A DNA stretch of 64,000 bases from Panopea generosa (Eukaryota; Mollusca; Bivalvia; Adapedonta; Hiatellidae), in assembly GCA_029582155.1 (NCBI GenBank), contig CM055895.1, positions 61,419,078 to 61,483,077 on the forward strand, written 5' to 3'. The notes beneath the pieces were generated by a model that did not search any database, was not told the origin of the DNA, and saw only the letters and a list, made by a program, of their open reading frames with translations. Within the stretch, counting starts at the first letter, position 1. Every line of letters starts with the position of its first letter. The position numbers and the translations under genes were made by a program. Of the stretch, positions 11,601 to 24,945 are shown one piece after another.

Positions 11601-14600
11601 AGAGCATGCAAGGTATATTAAAATCAAACTGTCCGTTTATTGCTGTTTCACCTGTATAGTGATTGCAAGGTATATTAAAATCAAACTGTCGGTATATTGC
11701 TGTTTCACCAGTATAGCGCATGCAAGGTATATTAAAATCAAACTGTCGGTTTATTGCTGTTTCACCTGTATAGAGCATGCAAGGTATATTAAAATCAAAC
11801 TGTCGGTATATTGCTGTTTCACCTGTATAGTGATTGCAAGGTATATTAAAATCAAACGGTCGGTTTATTGCTGTTTCACCTGTATAGTGCATGCAAGGTA
11901 TATTTAAATCAAACTGTCGGTTTATTGCTGTTTCACCTGTATAGTGCATGCAAGGTATATTTAAATCAAATGTTGGTTTATTGCTGTTTCACCTGTATGG
12001 TGCATGCAAGGTATATTGAACTCAAACTGTCAGTATATTGCTGTTTCACCTGTATAAAGCTTGCAAGGTATATTGAAATCAAACTGTTGGTATATTGCTG
12101 TTTCATCTGTATAGTGCTTGCAAATTATATTGAAATCAAACTGTTGGTTTATTGCTGTTTCACCTGTTTGGTGCATGCAAATTATATTGAAATCAAACTA
12201 TCAGTATATAGCTGTTTCACCTGTATGGTGCATGCAAGGTTTATTAAAATCAAACTCGATTTATAGCTGTTTCACCTGTATGGTGCATGCAAGTTATATT
12301 GAAATCAAACTGTCCGTATATTGCTGGTTCACCTGTATAGTGCTTGCAAGGTATATTAAAATCAAACTGTTGGTTTATTGCTGTTTCACCTGTATAGTTA
12401 CCAAAGTAAGTGCTGTGTTTTATGTCAAAGGTTAGTATTTTAAGGCCATCAGCACCCTCTTGTCTTTTGTTGTCTTAGTGAAACATTGAACACAGTTGCC
12501 ACAGGCAGTCCAAGTTTAGATTACGATGGGATGTAGTTTTAAGGTCATCATTTATTGTTGTGTTGCTGCGTACCAAATAATAATTATAATGTACAGAGAT
12601 GACTGGTGATATTGAGTCTTGGATACTGTTGTTTTTTGAGCTGTGAAATGCAGACTAGTAGTGTAGCTCTGTTGTTGTGTGTGCATTGCCAATAGATATT
12701 AAATGACACCCCTCATGCTTCTGCTTCTATTGTTGTTGTATAACTGGTTTGCTGTTATAAATGTTGTCTTGATGTTGTGTTGTAGATATTTAGAAAATAC
12801 AAACCATTGCCAGTTATTCTGGTTGTGGCGAAAAACTATAAATTTAGGTCAAGGCTTGAGATTCACGCTTCTGTAATTGTGAACACCACATGAAAACAAC
12901 ATTCTCACAAATCACACACTGCTGATCTCAATCTTTTCCTCGGGAAGCTTGTGTACTTTAGCTTGAGACTTTTCTTTAGAAGAAATCAATATCTGTAAAT
13001 AGAAACTTTGCTAGACTGTCTTTCATCATAGAGATCAGCATATTTGCCCGATTGTAAGATGTATGGATACTATGCATCAGACAGAACAAGGCTTTATTTT
13101 ATAGGATGTTATTTGAAATGAGTTGCAAGCATAATATGAATAAATATGAACAAAGCAGGGAGGTAGTCTAATGGATAGAGTGTTGGCCGCTCACGCCAGA
13201 GGTCGTGGGTTTGATCCCCAGCTCGACCCAATGCCTCTCATAAAACAACAATTAGTACTGGTTCTACCCAGGAAGTGGACCCGAGACTGGTTCATATAAG
13301 CTCTGAGCTTTCATCAAAATCAAGCTAAAACAAATTAGTATAAACTAATATGAATAAATTACTTCATATGATATCTTTGTATAAATCATAACATTATAAA
13401 GTGAGTCTATGTAGTGTGGAGTATTTAAAAAGTTGGAGTGGTGATCAGATTGTATTTTATAATAAATTTTTATGCCCCATCCCAAAATTCACCAACATGA
13501 CATGACGACATGCCATGCATCAGACCGACACCTGTACCTCAACAGTCAAGGTCACACTTTCAGTTTGTTTGATATTTCGTGTCTGGTTTGCAACTTTGTC
13601 TTATATGGAGAGATTTAACTTTACTCAATTGATCAAGATGACATGACGACAAGGTCACACTTTGAGTTTGACAACACTTCAAGTCTGTTTGAGATTACAA
13701 GTCCGATCTAAAACTTTGTCATACATTGATGGATTTCAAAAAGGCTTGGCTCATTTGATCAATATGACATAATGACTTGTCACATGTAAGACCCAGAACC
13801 TTACCTCAACGGTCACGGTCACACTTTAAGTTTGTTTGATGTTTCATGTCTTGTCTGTTACTTTGTCTTATATGGAGGGATTTAATTTGGCTCAATTGTT
13901 CAAGGTGATATGATGATATGTCACACTCAAGACCCAGACCTGTACCTCAAAGGTCAAGGTCACACTTTCAATTTGTGTGATATTTAATGTCTGGTCTGTA
14001 ACTTAGTCTTGCATGGAGGGAATTTAAAATATCTTGACACAACTGATCAACATGTCATGATGATGTGTCACCTGCATTTACCTGTAGAACTACCCAGACC
14101 TTTACATCAGATGTCATGGTCACATTTCAATGTAAAAAACATGAAATTGCGTGTCTAGTCTGAAACGTCATTCCATTACTCTTTATATTCATGGATTCAT
14201 TTAAATCCCTACCTATAATAAAGTGTATGTCGTAATTTTCACAGAACATTTGGGGGGCATGTGACACTTACAGTGACATTTCTTGATTTTTACACATTAT
14301 AAATGAGTTCGGCATTTTTAAAGTTCTATATAGATCTCTTTTTTTGTTACTTAAGTTAAAATGATAATTTTTAATAGATATTAAACAGGTCCAATGCGAC
14401 CAAAGGGTCTAAGGTGTTTGCATCTAATGACCACTTATTTCTCACTGCTGAGGTTGTGTGTCGGTCCAAAAACTTTATGTGAGAAAGATTTCCAGTTACT
14501 TGCAGAAGAACAGTGTGCATGATTCTATGTAAATCCATTCTGAGGTATTTCTCCACCAATAAAACTGGATATGCCATATATAACCTGTCATTCTGAGGTA

Positions 14601-17600
14601 TTCCTCCACCAATAAAGCTGGATATGCCATATATAACATATCATTCCGAGGTATTCCTCCACCAATAAAACTGGATATGCCGTATATAACCTGTCATTCT
14701 GAGGTATTCCTCCACTAATAAAACTGGATATGCCGTATATAACCTGTCATTCTGAGGTATTCCTCCACCAATAAAACTGGATATGCCATATATAACCTGT
14801 CATTCTGAGGTATTCCTCCACCAATAAAGCTGGATATGCCATATATAACATCATTCTGAGGTATTCCTCCACCAATAAAGCTGGATATGCCATATATAAC
14901 ATATCATTCTGAGGTATTTCTCCACTAATAAAACTGAATATGCTGTATATAACCTGTCATTCTGAGGTATTCCTCCACCAATAAAACTGGATATGCTGTA
15001 TATAACATATCATTATTTAAAATGGTTTATAAACCCCAATTTGTAGATCTAATAATCAGGGATTTCATGAAAAAAGTATGATTAAGGAAGGGAAAACAGA
15101 AGTTTTCAAAAAAGCTTTTTTCCTTATTTTTGTGAAAAATCTCCGAACAATACATTTGTATTGGACAGAAGTGTCCTAATATACATAAGTTATTATTATA
15201 AAAATAGAAACCCATATGTTTCGCTGTCACCTTTATTTTTAAAGGTGTATTTTGATGGTTACTTGATAGCAAGGTGTGCTATAGCCAACAATGTAACTAT
15301 TCATGAACACTTCCTGATTTTACAGTTTATGACTGATGTAAAGAATTAAGATCTTTAGCATAAGAAACGACCACTGTAAGGGAATTTTTTTTTTAACTTT
15401 GATCCAAAACTTGGGGCAGACTATATATTAAAGGTAACGTTTCAATTAACCCTTTACTTCATATATATGCCTTTGGACACCTCTAATATAGATGCTTTTG
15501 GACACCTCTAATATAGAAGGCTTTTGAATTATTGGGTTAATTATGTTTATATTAACTGACAGAGTAGAAAACAGTGCAGGAAGTGTTCAGATTGCTGAAT
15601 GAGCAATCTGAACACTTCCTGCACTGTTTTCAAAAGCCTTCTGTGAACAAATATCTATGGAGTAAAGGAATAAAGGACAAATCTGAATTGGGGTGAAATG
15701 ATCTGTTTCGTGTTATTGATATTTTTAACGTTATTTTTACTGCCTGTAATCTGATAAAACCCAATCCTATTGTGACGTCATTCCAGTGCTATCAACCATA
15801 ACCAAAATCAATAAGAAAACTCTTAATCAGAATTCTTACCTTTGACATCTAAATTGGTTTTGGCCCCTGACAAGAATAATATTTACCACCTATGTCAATC
15901 ATCCCAGTGTCATTTGTTTCTTGGTCTGTTACTTGGCAGTATTTAAATTAATTGATGTTTAAGTAAAAGCAAAAACAGGATTAAGACATTTTCTGTTGGT
16001 GGTAATCCAGTTGAGGTTTATGTGACTTAACATAATCTCCTAAACAACTTGTTATTCGACATTATGACATTGGTATAGAAAGTTACACAAAAGGTTACAC
16101 AAGTGACCTTACACAAAAGTGTTGATACTTGATATATTTAATAGTTAGTTAAACTTCATAGTAAGTAAATAACCAGTCCCTCAGGTTTGTCTATTCTGTC
16201 TTTGTGGTGTTTTTTTCTGAAATATGAGTGAAACATGTACTGATAAATGTACCATAACAAAGTGTCTCACCCCCACCCTTCCCCAGCAACTTCCTAAATT
16301 ATTTTTTAACCAACTTTCAATACTTTTCCAATCAAGTCCTTTAAAGAATGTTGACAAAAATGATTGTTTAAAGAGTGGGTTAGTTTGTTGTAAAATCACC
16401 CGTATTGGTTAAGGATATACAGTAAAACCCCTCTACTACCTATGGGACCAGGCAAAAGAAGTCTTTTAAATAGTGGGGTGGTCTTATTATCGAATTTCAG
16501 AGTCATTGGCAAAAGTTGCCGGCCTATGTAACTGTAATGGTAAATTGATGTATACTAGATTGTGCATATGTGTGCATATACTGTTATATAATGATAATTG
16601 ATAATAATAATAAAAAAAATAAATCCTTTTACTCTAATTATGGGTTTGTTGCTGTTTTTACCTATTATTATCATTATTTTAAATGTATGCACATGTAATA
16701 ACGAGGGGATAATTAAAGTAAATATGTTGTTTGTTGTATGGTTTATCTTTTAGTTACATACATAGAATAATAACAAGTAAAGAGAACACATTAAATATTT
16801 CAACATTATGCTTCTCATGGGGTCCTTAGTAGGGTCGTTACCCTTCTTCTGGCATTCTATCCTTATCAATAAACGTATTTGGACTTCCATTTCAACATTG
16901 TCATGACCCTGAAAACAAAAAAGAAAACAGAAAGATGTCATGAAAATATAGAAATTATAACAACAGTTTTACTCTTTATCATCATTTAAAATTGCTATTA
17001 TTAATAAGAGTATCATTTTCTTTAAGAGTAAGTTCATTGTATTTTTGTTTCTCCATTTCTACAGACGTGTTTTATTTTACAGTAAAATTTTTGCGATTCG
17101 CCACATCATGAAAGACCATCGATATCACTCAAATAACAATTAAACAATTAAAAGATGCTGACTTACCAGTTTTCATTCTCCATAGTCACCTGTTTTTTGA
17201 AACGGTGCATATTCCAACGGTCACAAAGTTTGTTTTTACAACACTCTCCGGTGTCCATTAATTGTTTACTCGAAAACGTCACACCTTTAATGACAACCAT
17301 AAATCATCTCGTTGATTATGTTGTACATTTTTCCTCGAGGCGTGTTTGATCCCACAAGTGGTTGTAATTAAGAATATGAATAAAGACCGCAATCGGGACA
17401 AATTTGGTGGTCGTAATACCGGATTAGCGGGATGCCCGTATTATCATAGTTAACGACCATTGAATAAAGAAGGAAAAATTCCGTTCCTAAAATAAATGCC
17501 GATAATAGCGGGGTGGTCTTAATATCGGGGTGGTCATAAGGTGGAGTTTTACTGTACCATTGGCTGCTCTAAAGGTCAAGTTCCTATTGTTAAATGTACC

Positions 17601-20600
17601 TTGAATGCGTTATAAAATGATAAACTATAAAATGTTATTTTCCATTTTATCTCAGATACACTTATGATTAAATATTTAACACTGTAGCAATCAGGGGGGT
17701 GGGGGGGTATTATTTGAAAAACATGAATAAGCTTGACCAAGTGGAGGAGTTGGTTTTATGGTGTTTAACCCCACTTTTGACAATTGTTCAATTGTAATGA
17801 CCCAATGTCTGCTTGAGACAGTATTCTAAGTGCTGCCACACTGGAGTGTCTTGCCACTGATATGATATGATATCTCACCCAATCACATTATACTGACACT
17901 GGGCCTACCATTCCTAGAACTATCCTCTAAATGCTGAGCATCAAGCGAGGAAGCTTCTAGAACTTTTTTTCAAGTATTTGGTATGACCTGGCTGGGGATC
18001 AAACTCGCTAACTTCTAGACCTGCACTACTGTTCAAAAGGATCAGTGGTTACATATTATAAAAAGGCCGCTAATACTAGAGGTTGTTGGTGGGTATTCTA
18101 TCCAGTCACCTCAAAAAACAACACCCAGCACTGATTCTGCCTAGAAAACAGACTTCAGAGTGATCAACAGTAACTTGAGTTAAGTCCACAGGTTTGCAAT
18201 CAAGCTAAAATAATTTGAAACATGGGCATCAAGCAAATTTAAAACGCACAAGTTAAAAAGCAGTACTGGAAGCATTGAGTTTTTTTCAAAAATGTAATAA
18301 CATTGGTTTGCCTGGCTGTGTTGGTATGTTTAATGTTAATCCTTAATGTTAGCTCCCAGTCTTAATGAATTGGGTTTTGTAGAAAAAGGTATATACATGT
18401 AAAAGCTTTTTGTTGTTGTGTACTTTGTGATGTTATATTGGTATGTTGCTAGAAAAAAAAAGCTTTTTCATTGCTGTGATGGTTTGTTTGAAGTCTAACC
18501 ATTAATGCCATTTTTCTGTAGATTTTGAGACACGGCTTTCAAATTAGACATGAATTGCAGATAAGGGATGTGGAATTTCATATGAATCTGTTTACGAGAA
18601 TTATGTCCCTTGTTTTTTTACTTTTTTTATCATATTATAGTAAAATGAATGAAGTTTAATATATGTAAATTTAAAAAATGGCGCATTTTTGTGCAAGCAA
18701 GAGTGAATGTTCAAAATGTGTTGTTTTTAAACCCGCATTTAAACCAACCCCGTCGTAATGATTAGACGGGAAAGTGACATAATTTGTATTTTATCTGTGT
18801 AAAAGTTATATTCTTCCCACAGGTAATAAAATTAGTAATGTAAAAATGTTATCAAAAACAATGGAACCTTTCATGTTTAAAAACATATGATGAATAGAAG
18901 CATTTTCTAATAGTTATCAATTAGTGGGTGTGGTGGGGTGGGGGAGGGGGTAAATTGGGTCATATAAAAAGTAATAACCAGGAAATTGTATGTCATTACA
19001 TCAGCAAATTAATCTGTTATTTCATTGTCTATCGGTTATCATTTCCCTAAAAAGTTTTATTTGAAGTTGTGCATACTAATGTTGTTCCAGTGCTTGTTAT
19101 TAATGCAAAAAGCCTAATTTTTCTAACTTGCATATTAACATAAATTTAATACTGTTACAGTTGTGTTAACACTTAATGTACTTGTTTTTAATTGCTGATT
19201 TCACGATTTTTATGCCTCCCAAAAATTTTTGGGGGGTGGCATATACTAATCACAGCGTCTGTCCGGTATTTTGTTTTCGGCCTGTATCTTTGTCATGCAT
19301 AGATGGATTTTGTTGATACTTGGTACAAATGATCAACATAACATGACGACATGTCGCAAGTAAGACCCACACCCGTACCTCAAAGGTCAAGGTCACTATT
19401 TGAGTTTGTTTGACAACACTTCGAGTTTGTGTGAGATTTCGTGTCCAGCCTGTAACTTTGTCATGCATAGATGGATTTTATAAATACATGCTACAAATGA
19501 TCAACATAACATGACGACATTTAGCGAGTAAGACCCACACCTGTAACTCAAAGGTCATGGTCACTATTTGAGTTTGACAACACTTTGAGTTTGTGTTGGA
19601 TTTTGTGTCTGGCCTGTAACTATGTCATGCATAGCTGGATTTTATAAATACTTGCTACAAATGATCAACATAACATGACGACATGTCACAAATAAGGCCA
19701 CACCTGTACCTCAAAGGACAAGGTCACAATTTGAGTTTGTTAAACAACACTTTGAGTCTGTGAGATTTTGTGTCCGGCCTGTAACTTAGTCATACATAGA
19801 TGGATTTTAATGATACTTGCTTCAATTGATCAACATAACATGATGACACGTCGCGAGTTAGACCCAAACCCGTACCTCAAAGGTCAGGTCACAATTTGAG
19901 TTTGACAACACTTTGAGTCTGTGTGAGATTTCGTGTCCAGCCTGCAACTTTGTCATGCATAGATGGATTTTTATAAATACTTGTTATAAATGATCAACAT
20001 AACATGACTCCCACTTCAAAGGTCAAGGTCACAATTTAACTTTTTTGACAACACTTTGTCATTTTGACATTTCTTGTCCGGTCTGTCATCTATGGATAAA
20101 TTTTAAAAACACTTGGCTCAGTTGATCAACATGACATAGTTAAGTGCTGCATGTAAGACCCAGAACCTTTCCTCAAAGATCAAGGTCACACTTTCAATTT
20201 GTTTGATATTGTGTGTATGGTCTGTGACTTTAACTTGGCTCAATTTATCAAGATGACATGACGACGTGTCATAAGTAAGACCTAGACCCATACCTCAAAG
20301 GTCAAGGTCACACTTTTAGTATGTATGACAACACTTTGAATCTGTTTGAGATTTCAAGTCCGTCGTTTAACTTTATCACACATGGATGGATTTAAAAAAC
20401 ATTTGACTCAATTTATCAACAATTGATCTGTAACTTTGTGTTACATTTAGGGATTTTAAAATAGCTTGACTCAAGTGATCAGCATGTCATGATGATGTTT
20501 CAGCAGCATTTAACTGTTTAAATGCCTAGACTATTACGTCAGATGTCAAGGTCACACTTAAATGTAAAAAACAATGAAATTGCATGTATAGTCTGAAACA

Positions 20601-23600
20601 TCAGTCCATACTCTTTATATTCATGGATACATCGCTACCTATTATAACATAAATATATTGTTATTTTTCAACGACCATTTGGGGGGCATGCAACACTTAC
20701 CAGTTACATTTCTTGTTTGGTTATTATATTTCATGTTATTTTATTTAATTTCGTTATTTTCGAGTGTTTATACTGTGTGACAAGTTCAACACAATAAATG
20801 TTTATCTTTTAATCCCCTCTCACTGCTTTAAGGATAAGGGATATGTAAATTTATACATGGAAGGATCTCATTTTTTTAATAACGTTTAGATGTTCGCCTC
20901 ATTAAGATGACGTTTAAAGTACAATGACCTGGTTCTTCGCTCAAAGGTCAAGGTCTGAAAAAAACCCAACAAACTCAAACCTGTTTATAGAAGAAACTTA
21001 TTTCTACTCCATTATAACTCTCACATGAATGGAAGAATTTTGAGGTACGCCTCTGAAAAAAGATATTTAGCTAAAAGTGTTAAATGAAATTTTTATTTAT
21101 TTGAACTTGTTTATAGCTATTAATCTTTATGGGCTTTTCTAAGCAAATCACGTCATTACAGGTTAGCTGTGGATGGACAGCTTTTTTATTATTTTGATAT
21201 CTGATCTGCTGTCCATTTAGGAAGACAGAAAATAAGTTTTTTTTAAAGGCTCCTTTAAATTAAAAAGTACAATTTGTCGCACTACAATGCAATTCAACAT
21301 GTTGTTTCATATCATATTAATGAAATACACATATATATATTATATACATTTTGTTGAATAACTGGTGACGTCAAGATTATTTTTTTTAAACAAGTTATAT
21401 GTGACTGTTACTCATCTGTATTGATGTTGACGATAATGAAGTGGTGTGCATGAATAAATCTGTCTATGTCAATACTTAACATGGTTGATCATGTCCTGTA
21501 TTAATTGGCTGACAGCCAGTAAAGAAAGTAGAGTATATTGCAGAAATCGTAATTTATTGGATTAACCCTTTACTTCATATAGACGCCTTTGGACACCGCT
21601 AATATAGAAGCCTTTGGACACCTCTAATATAGAAGCCTTTGGACACCTCTAATATAGAAGGCTTTTGAATTATTGGGTGAATTATGTTTATATTAACTGA
21701 CAGAGTGGAAAACAGTGCAGGAAGTGTTCAGATTGCTTGTTACGAGTAATCTGAACTCTTCCTGCACTGTTTTCAAAGGCCTTCTGTGATTGGTATCTAT
21801 GGAGTAAAGGGTATTACGTTATTTAGATTAGAGAACCATTAAACAATGTACATACATATTGTAATTTAGACAAAGAAATGGTTGAAATGATACAGAAGGC
21901 TATTATGACAATGACAATAGTTTATTCAAGTTATTTAGGCCACTGGCCCATAATACAAATATACACAAATATAGTAATACAACAATGTGCCAAAAGGATA
22001 AGAACAATATCAGGAATAAAAAAAGAGAAAGAAAAAACATCAATTAACAAACATCAAGTGTCTAAAATGTTATATCGGCATTTACCAGCATTACTTGAAT
22101 CTTATAAACGGTGTAGCATAATCATATTTTAGTTTGTGTCAGCTTGGACTTGAATAAAGTAATTCAGTTTATTGTACATTTCTTGTACTCAATTGGAGAG
22201 TTTTATCAACAAATTATCGTTATGTGTACTTATCAATTTATAGAATAAATTTAATCCACTATGATTATTACATGAAATTCGTCCACTATTTCTCCAATGT
22301 TACACAATTTCATCAAAAGGCATTTTCTTTATTCATATGGTATATTGGTATGTCTTCCCGTTTCATCTAAAAGTGAATGAGCTGAACATCTTAGTTTAGA
22401 GAGTGCTATTTTAAACCAAATTGTGAAATAACTTTCTACATCAAGATTTGTTTTAAAATACTTATGTCTGACTTTGATATAGATTGGCATGCCAATTTTA
22501 TAACGAACAGTATTATAATAACAGAATATTATATATATATAAATATGTTAATGTACAGTCAAACCTGTCTTAAGCAGCCAGTCAAGGGAAGGAACAAAAT
22601 AGCCTTTTAAGACAGGTTGTTGCTTAAGGTTAATTTGCTCTGAAAGCATAGACATGGAAAATAACTGCTTAAGACAAGTGGCTATTCAATAGAAGCAAAC
22701 AGTTACAGGGTTTGAATGTATATAGATGCATCCTTTCTCTCAATATGTATTACTCGATAGAAATAGTCTTGGATAAATGTAGTTGTTTTGATTTATTACT
22801 TGTAGTAACTGGTATAACTCAACACTTTGGTAAGGTTTTATGTTAAATACCTCCTGGTTATAACTACCCATCATGCAGGCTGGAGAACATGTTATGTTTA
22901 CATAAATAACAAGGTATAAGCCCACTCAAGCCGAAGGTTTGGCAGGCTTTTCTGATCATCTGGTATCTGTTGTCCATCAATCCAGTAATTTTGAGGTCTT
23001 GCACTCAGGCATCTGGTGTCCTGTTTCACTAACTGTTGAAAGTCTTAAGATTTTTATAGGAGCAAAATTATTGCAAATTTTAAAAAGAAAATTATCGAAA
23101 TATTAAAATGAATTTCATAGTTTTTGTAGCCCACTTTAGCACAAAGTGCACATTATAATGAGCTATTGTGATCACGTGTCCACAGTGTGTCGTTTGCTTC
23201 AAACAAATTCTTCTCTGAAATGGCAATTGTAAGAAAAAACTTAAAAAATCTTCAAGTCAGAATGACTGGCTCACTTGTGAAATTACTTCACAGAAATTTT
23301 CCATGGATGACTTACCAAGATTACTCTTCCTGTTGGGATTGACCACCATGAGTGTGGCTCATTTTCTATGTCTTTGAAAGTGAGCGATACAAGGCCATTC
23401 TGACCCCCTTTTTTTTGTACCTTTAAATTTCATACCAGGAAGTTTGTAAGCTTATGAATGCCTGCGAACATGAAATGGACCCTGCACCTCTTCAACAAAC
23501 ATATACAGCAGTAATATAACCATAGGATTATGGTAAGTTATTTTTTTGGCCAAATTGAAAATTATTGTCTAAATTTTGGCCCTTGAATCATCAAAAGCTA

Positions 23601-24911
23601 TTATTAGACCATGTGTCCACTGTAGGACCTGCTTTGGTCTGATTTTCATTTCACAGAAATTTTATAACCATAAGGCTATACTAAATTTCTTGATTGTCAT
23701 CTCTGTCCTCTCCCTAATTTTCATGCCACACCGACCCTTTTGATTTTCATTAAAAAAAAAAAAAAAAAAGAATAAAAAAAAAAAAGTATATAATTTTTTT
23801 ATAAATATATATATACAGTAAAACCCTAATAAGACTACCTTTGGGACCTGGCAAAAGTGGTCTTAATAGTGGGGTGATCATATTGTCGAGGTCCAGAGTC
23901 ATTGGCAAAAGTTTCAGGCCTTTTGTAGCCGTAATAGTAAATGTATGTATACTATATTGTGCATATGTGTGGATTTACTGTTATACCAATGATAATAATA
24001 ATAAAAAAATAAATCCTTTCTTTCTAATTATGGATTTGTTAATATTTTTAGGATATAATTAAATCAAATATGTTGTATGGTTTATCTTTTATTTACATAC
24101 ATAATATAATAACAAATAAATACAACACAAAAATTATTTTAACATTATGCTTGAGTAGATATAGTTCTTGACGTGGAGTCCTTAGTAGGGTCGTTTCCTT
24201 TCACTTATGGCATTCTATCCTTATCAATGAACGTATTTGAACGTTCATTTCATCATTGTCAGGACCCTGAAAACAAAAAAGAAAGCAGTAAGATGTCACG
24301 AAAATATAATAATTGTAACAACAGTTTCATTCTTAATCATCATATTAAATTGCTATAATTACCAGTCATAAGAGTACCATTTTCTTTAAAAGTAAATTCA
24401 TTGTATATTTGTTTCTCCGTTTTTACAGATGTGTTGTATTTTCACAGTAAAATTTAGAAATGCAATTCACCATATCATAAAAGACCATCGATATCACTCA
24501 AATAACAATTAACCAATTAAAAGATGCAAACTTACTGGTTTTCATTTTTCGTAGCCACCTGTTTTTTCACAGGTTGCATATTCTATTGACCGCAAAGTTG
24601 TTTTTACAATACTCTCTCCGGTGTCCTTTATGGCATTGTTTACCTGAAAACGTCACACCTTTAACGACAACCACAAATCGGCTCGTTGATTATGTTGTAC
24701 ATTTTTCCTTGAGGCATCTTTGGTCACACACGTGGTTGTAATTAAGGGTGTGAAAATAGAACAAAGACCGTGTTTGGGACAGATTTGGTGGTCGTTATAC
24801 CAGATTAGCGAGGTGCCCGTATTATCGAAAAAATCCGTCCCTAAAATAAATGCCCGTAATAGTGGGGTGGTCTTAATATCGGGGTGGTCGTTAGGTGGAC
24901 TTTTACTAATA

Positions 24912-24945
<34 letters not shown>

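Larger units (their letters stand above)
20720..23810. other. intron B-C stretch apart from two MITEs
   Basis: Outside the elements at 21562 and 22554 I see only AT-rich intron. Sequence at 23700-23760 (cacaccgacccttttgattt) recurs near 27790 and may be a further dispersed repeat. Confidence 0.5.

Noticed and set aside
11479-11949. 142- and 155-residue open frames on both strands
   Set aside because: Both arise from the 57 bp repeat, whose length is a multiple of three. No start context or homology supports a protein.
13153-13230. tRNA gene
   Set aside because: It has A- and B-box-like sequence but no paired acceptor stem, and the SINE-2 body follows directly.
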